DNA from: Sphingomonas hominis | GTDB lineage: Bacteria > Pseudomonadota > Alphaproteobacteria > Sphingomonadales > Sphingomonadaceae | Length of the DNA: 64,000 nt | NCBI RefSeq assembly: GCF_013328205.1 | Contig: NZ_JABULH010000003.1 | Location: 124,001-188,000 of the forward strand | Direction of reading: 5' to 3' | In this document: in pieces, positions 63,414 to 64,000 of the stretch | Layout of the letters: each line of letters begins with the position of its first letter | Numbering within the stretch: the first letter of the stretch is position 1 | Translations under genes and position numbers: made by a program | The notes under the pieces: generated by a model | What the model saw: the letters and a program-made list of their open reading frames with translations, nothing else | What the model was told of the DNA's origin: nothing | The model's database searches: none

Positions 63414-64000
63414 GCGCGCCGGCGAGCCGCTGGCGCTCGCCGCTCACCGGGCGTGTGCTCGTCCACGACACGCCGTACTCGCTCGCCGCGATCGGCGAGC
63501 GCTGGCCGGTGGTCGACGGCATTCCCTATCTGCGGATCGAGAGCGAGGGGCTGGTCGCGGTCGCGCTCGACCATCTCGACGCGGGCTGCCCCGACGACGC
63601 GCTGGTCGCGCTGTTGACCGATCAGGACGCGTGGTGGACCGGCCCGGCGACCGATCTGACTGAGCTCAAGCGGCTGGTGCGTGAGCGCGACGCGCTGACG
63701 TTGCGCGAGGCGATGGCCTTGCTGCGCATGGGGCCGGTGGCAGATTATTTCGCCTACCGCTGGAGCGATCCGACCTATCTCGCCGGGCTCGCGCTGATCG
63801 AGGCGCATTGGACACAGCCGAGCACCGCGTTCGAGCTCGCCTGCGGGATCGGACACTACCTGCGCGAACTGACACGTGCCGGTGTCGCGTGCCTCGGCGC
63901 CGACGTGGTGTTCGCCAAATGCTGGCTGGCGAAACACTGGGTCGCGCCCGCGGCCGATTACGTCGTGTTCGATGCCGCCGCTGCGTGGCCGGTCGCGGAA
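63410..64000 (+). CDS. SAM-dependent methyltransferase with a Trm112-like start, truncated by the window end
   Basis: 197 codons are present and the frame is open to the last base. GTG at 63410 overlaps the HD-like gene stop (GTGA). The beginning has a zinc-ribbon-like Trm112 pattern without clear Cys (SPLTGRVLVHDTPYSLAAIGERWPVVDGIPYLR in two pieces), and about residue 143 comes motif I, FELACGIGHYLRELTRAGV, then GAD and a helix. Class I methyltransferase fold. The third gene of the ino1 operon; substrate unknown. Confidence 0.72.
   Translation, partial: MSAPASRWRSPLTGRVLVHDTPYSLAAIGERWPVVDGIPYLRIESEGLVAVALDHLDAGCPDDALVALLTDQDAWWTGPATDLTELKRLVRERDALTLREAMALLRMGPVADYFAYRWSDPTYLAGLALIEAHWTQPSTAFELACGIGHYLRELTRAGVACLGADVVFAKCWLAKHWVAPAADYVVFDAAAAWPVAE

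Overview
The window is a GC-rich, densely packed chromosomal segment that looks like a Sphingomonas-type alphaproteobacterium. The evidence is protein-level: a gene-transfer-agent-type head/tail cluster without phage early genes, a proline-linker OmpA, a plant-type glutamate-cysteine ligase, the family make-up of the small hypothetical genes, and a dispersed short palindromic repeat family (consensus around 'ggatcaagtccgggatgacg'). Very many genes are joined by 4-base ATGA or GTGA stop/start overlaps, and GTG starts are common. I saw no rRNA, tRNA, CRISPR array, IS transposase or integrase.

Layout. 1-53: tail end of a 3-hydroxyacyl-CoA dehydrogenase. 54-2051: a long gene-poor stretch holding a decayed copy of a gene end, two small unknown genes and a cold-shock gene. 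2752-7841: agmatine deiminase, rpsD, a small chorismate-mutase-family enzyme, two divergent L,D-transpeptidases, tandem degenerate repeats and TonB. 8084-11042: kynurenine operon (alpha/beta hydrolase, kynU, kynA). 11083-15764: a marR-outer membrane channel-HlyD-DHA2 multidrug export operon, divergent from a twin-domain M16 peptidase (15906-18791). 18882-21714: a small unknown protein and a GAF-PAS-GGDEF-EAL signalling protein.

22085-36998 is the main accessory region: a complete, co-oriented set of head and tail genes in RcGTA order (small and large terminase, portal, protease, capsid, connector, tail terminator, major tail, chaperones, very short tape measure, DUF2460, DUF2163 hub, NlpC/P60, megatron, DUF2793) with no integrase, repressor, replication or lysis genes. 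It has several departures from the Rhodobacter type: a TIM-barrel-like region appears fused to DUF2460 and is missing from the megatron, the capsid lacks the long N-terminal delta domain, and two tiny tandem paralogues sit where g7 would be.

37112-57760 is ordinary chromosome: OmpA, glutathione synthesis, an isoprenylcysteine-methyltransferase-like membrane protein, an OYE-family reductase, a PAP2 phosphatase behind a non-ATG secreted protein, CitE-like lyase/galE, msrA, Sua5, fatty-acid or acyl-CoA enzymes, a GntR/secreted-protein operon, nitroreductase and a peptide transporter. 58351-60254 is a two-gene unit of an uncharacterised DUF3182 protein and an alpha/beta hydrolase. 60394-64000 has a Crp/Fnr regulator, a long inverted repeat, and an operon of inositol-3-phosphate synthase, an HD-like protein and a methyltransferase that runs off the end.

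All family names come from reading the proteins by eye, without database searches. Starts marked as inferred were picked from ribosome-binding sites, signal peptides or stop/start overlaps.
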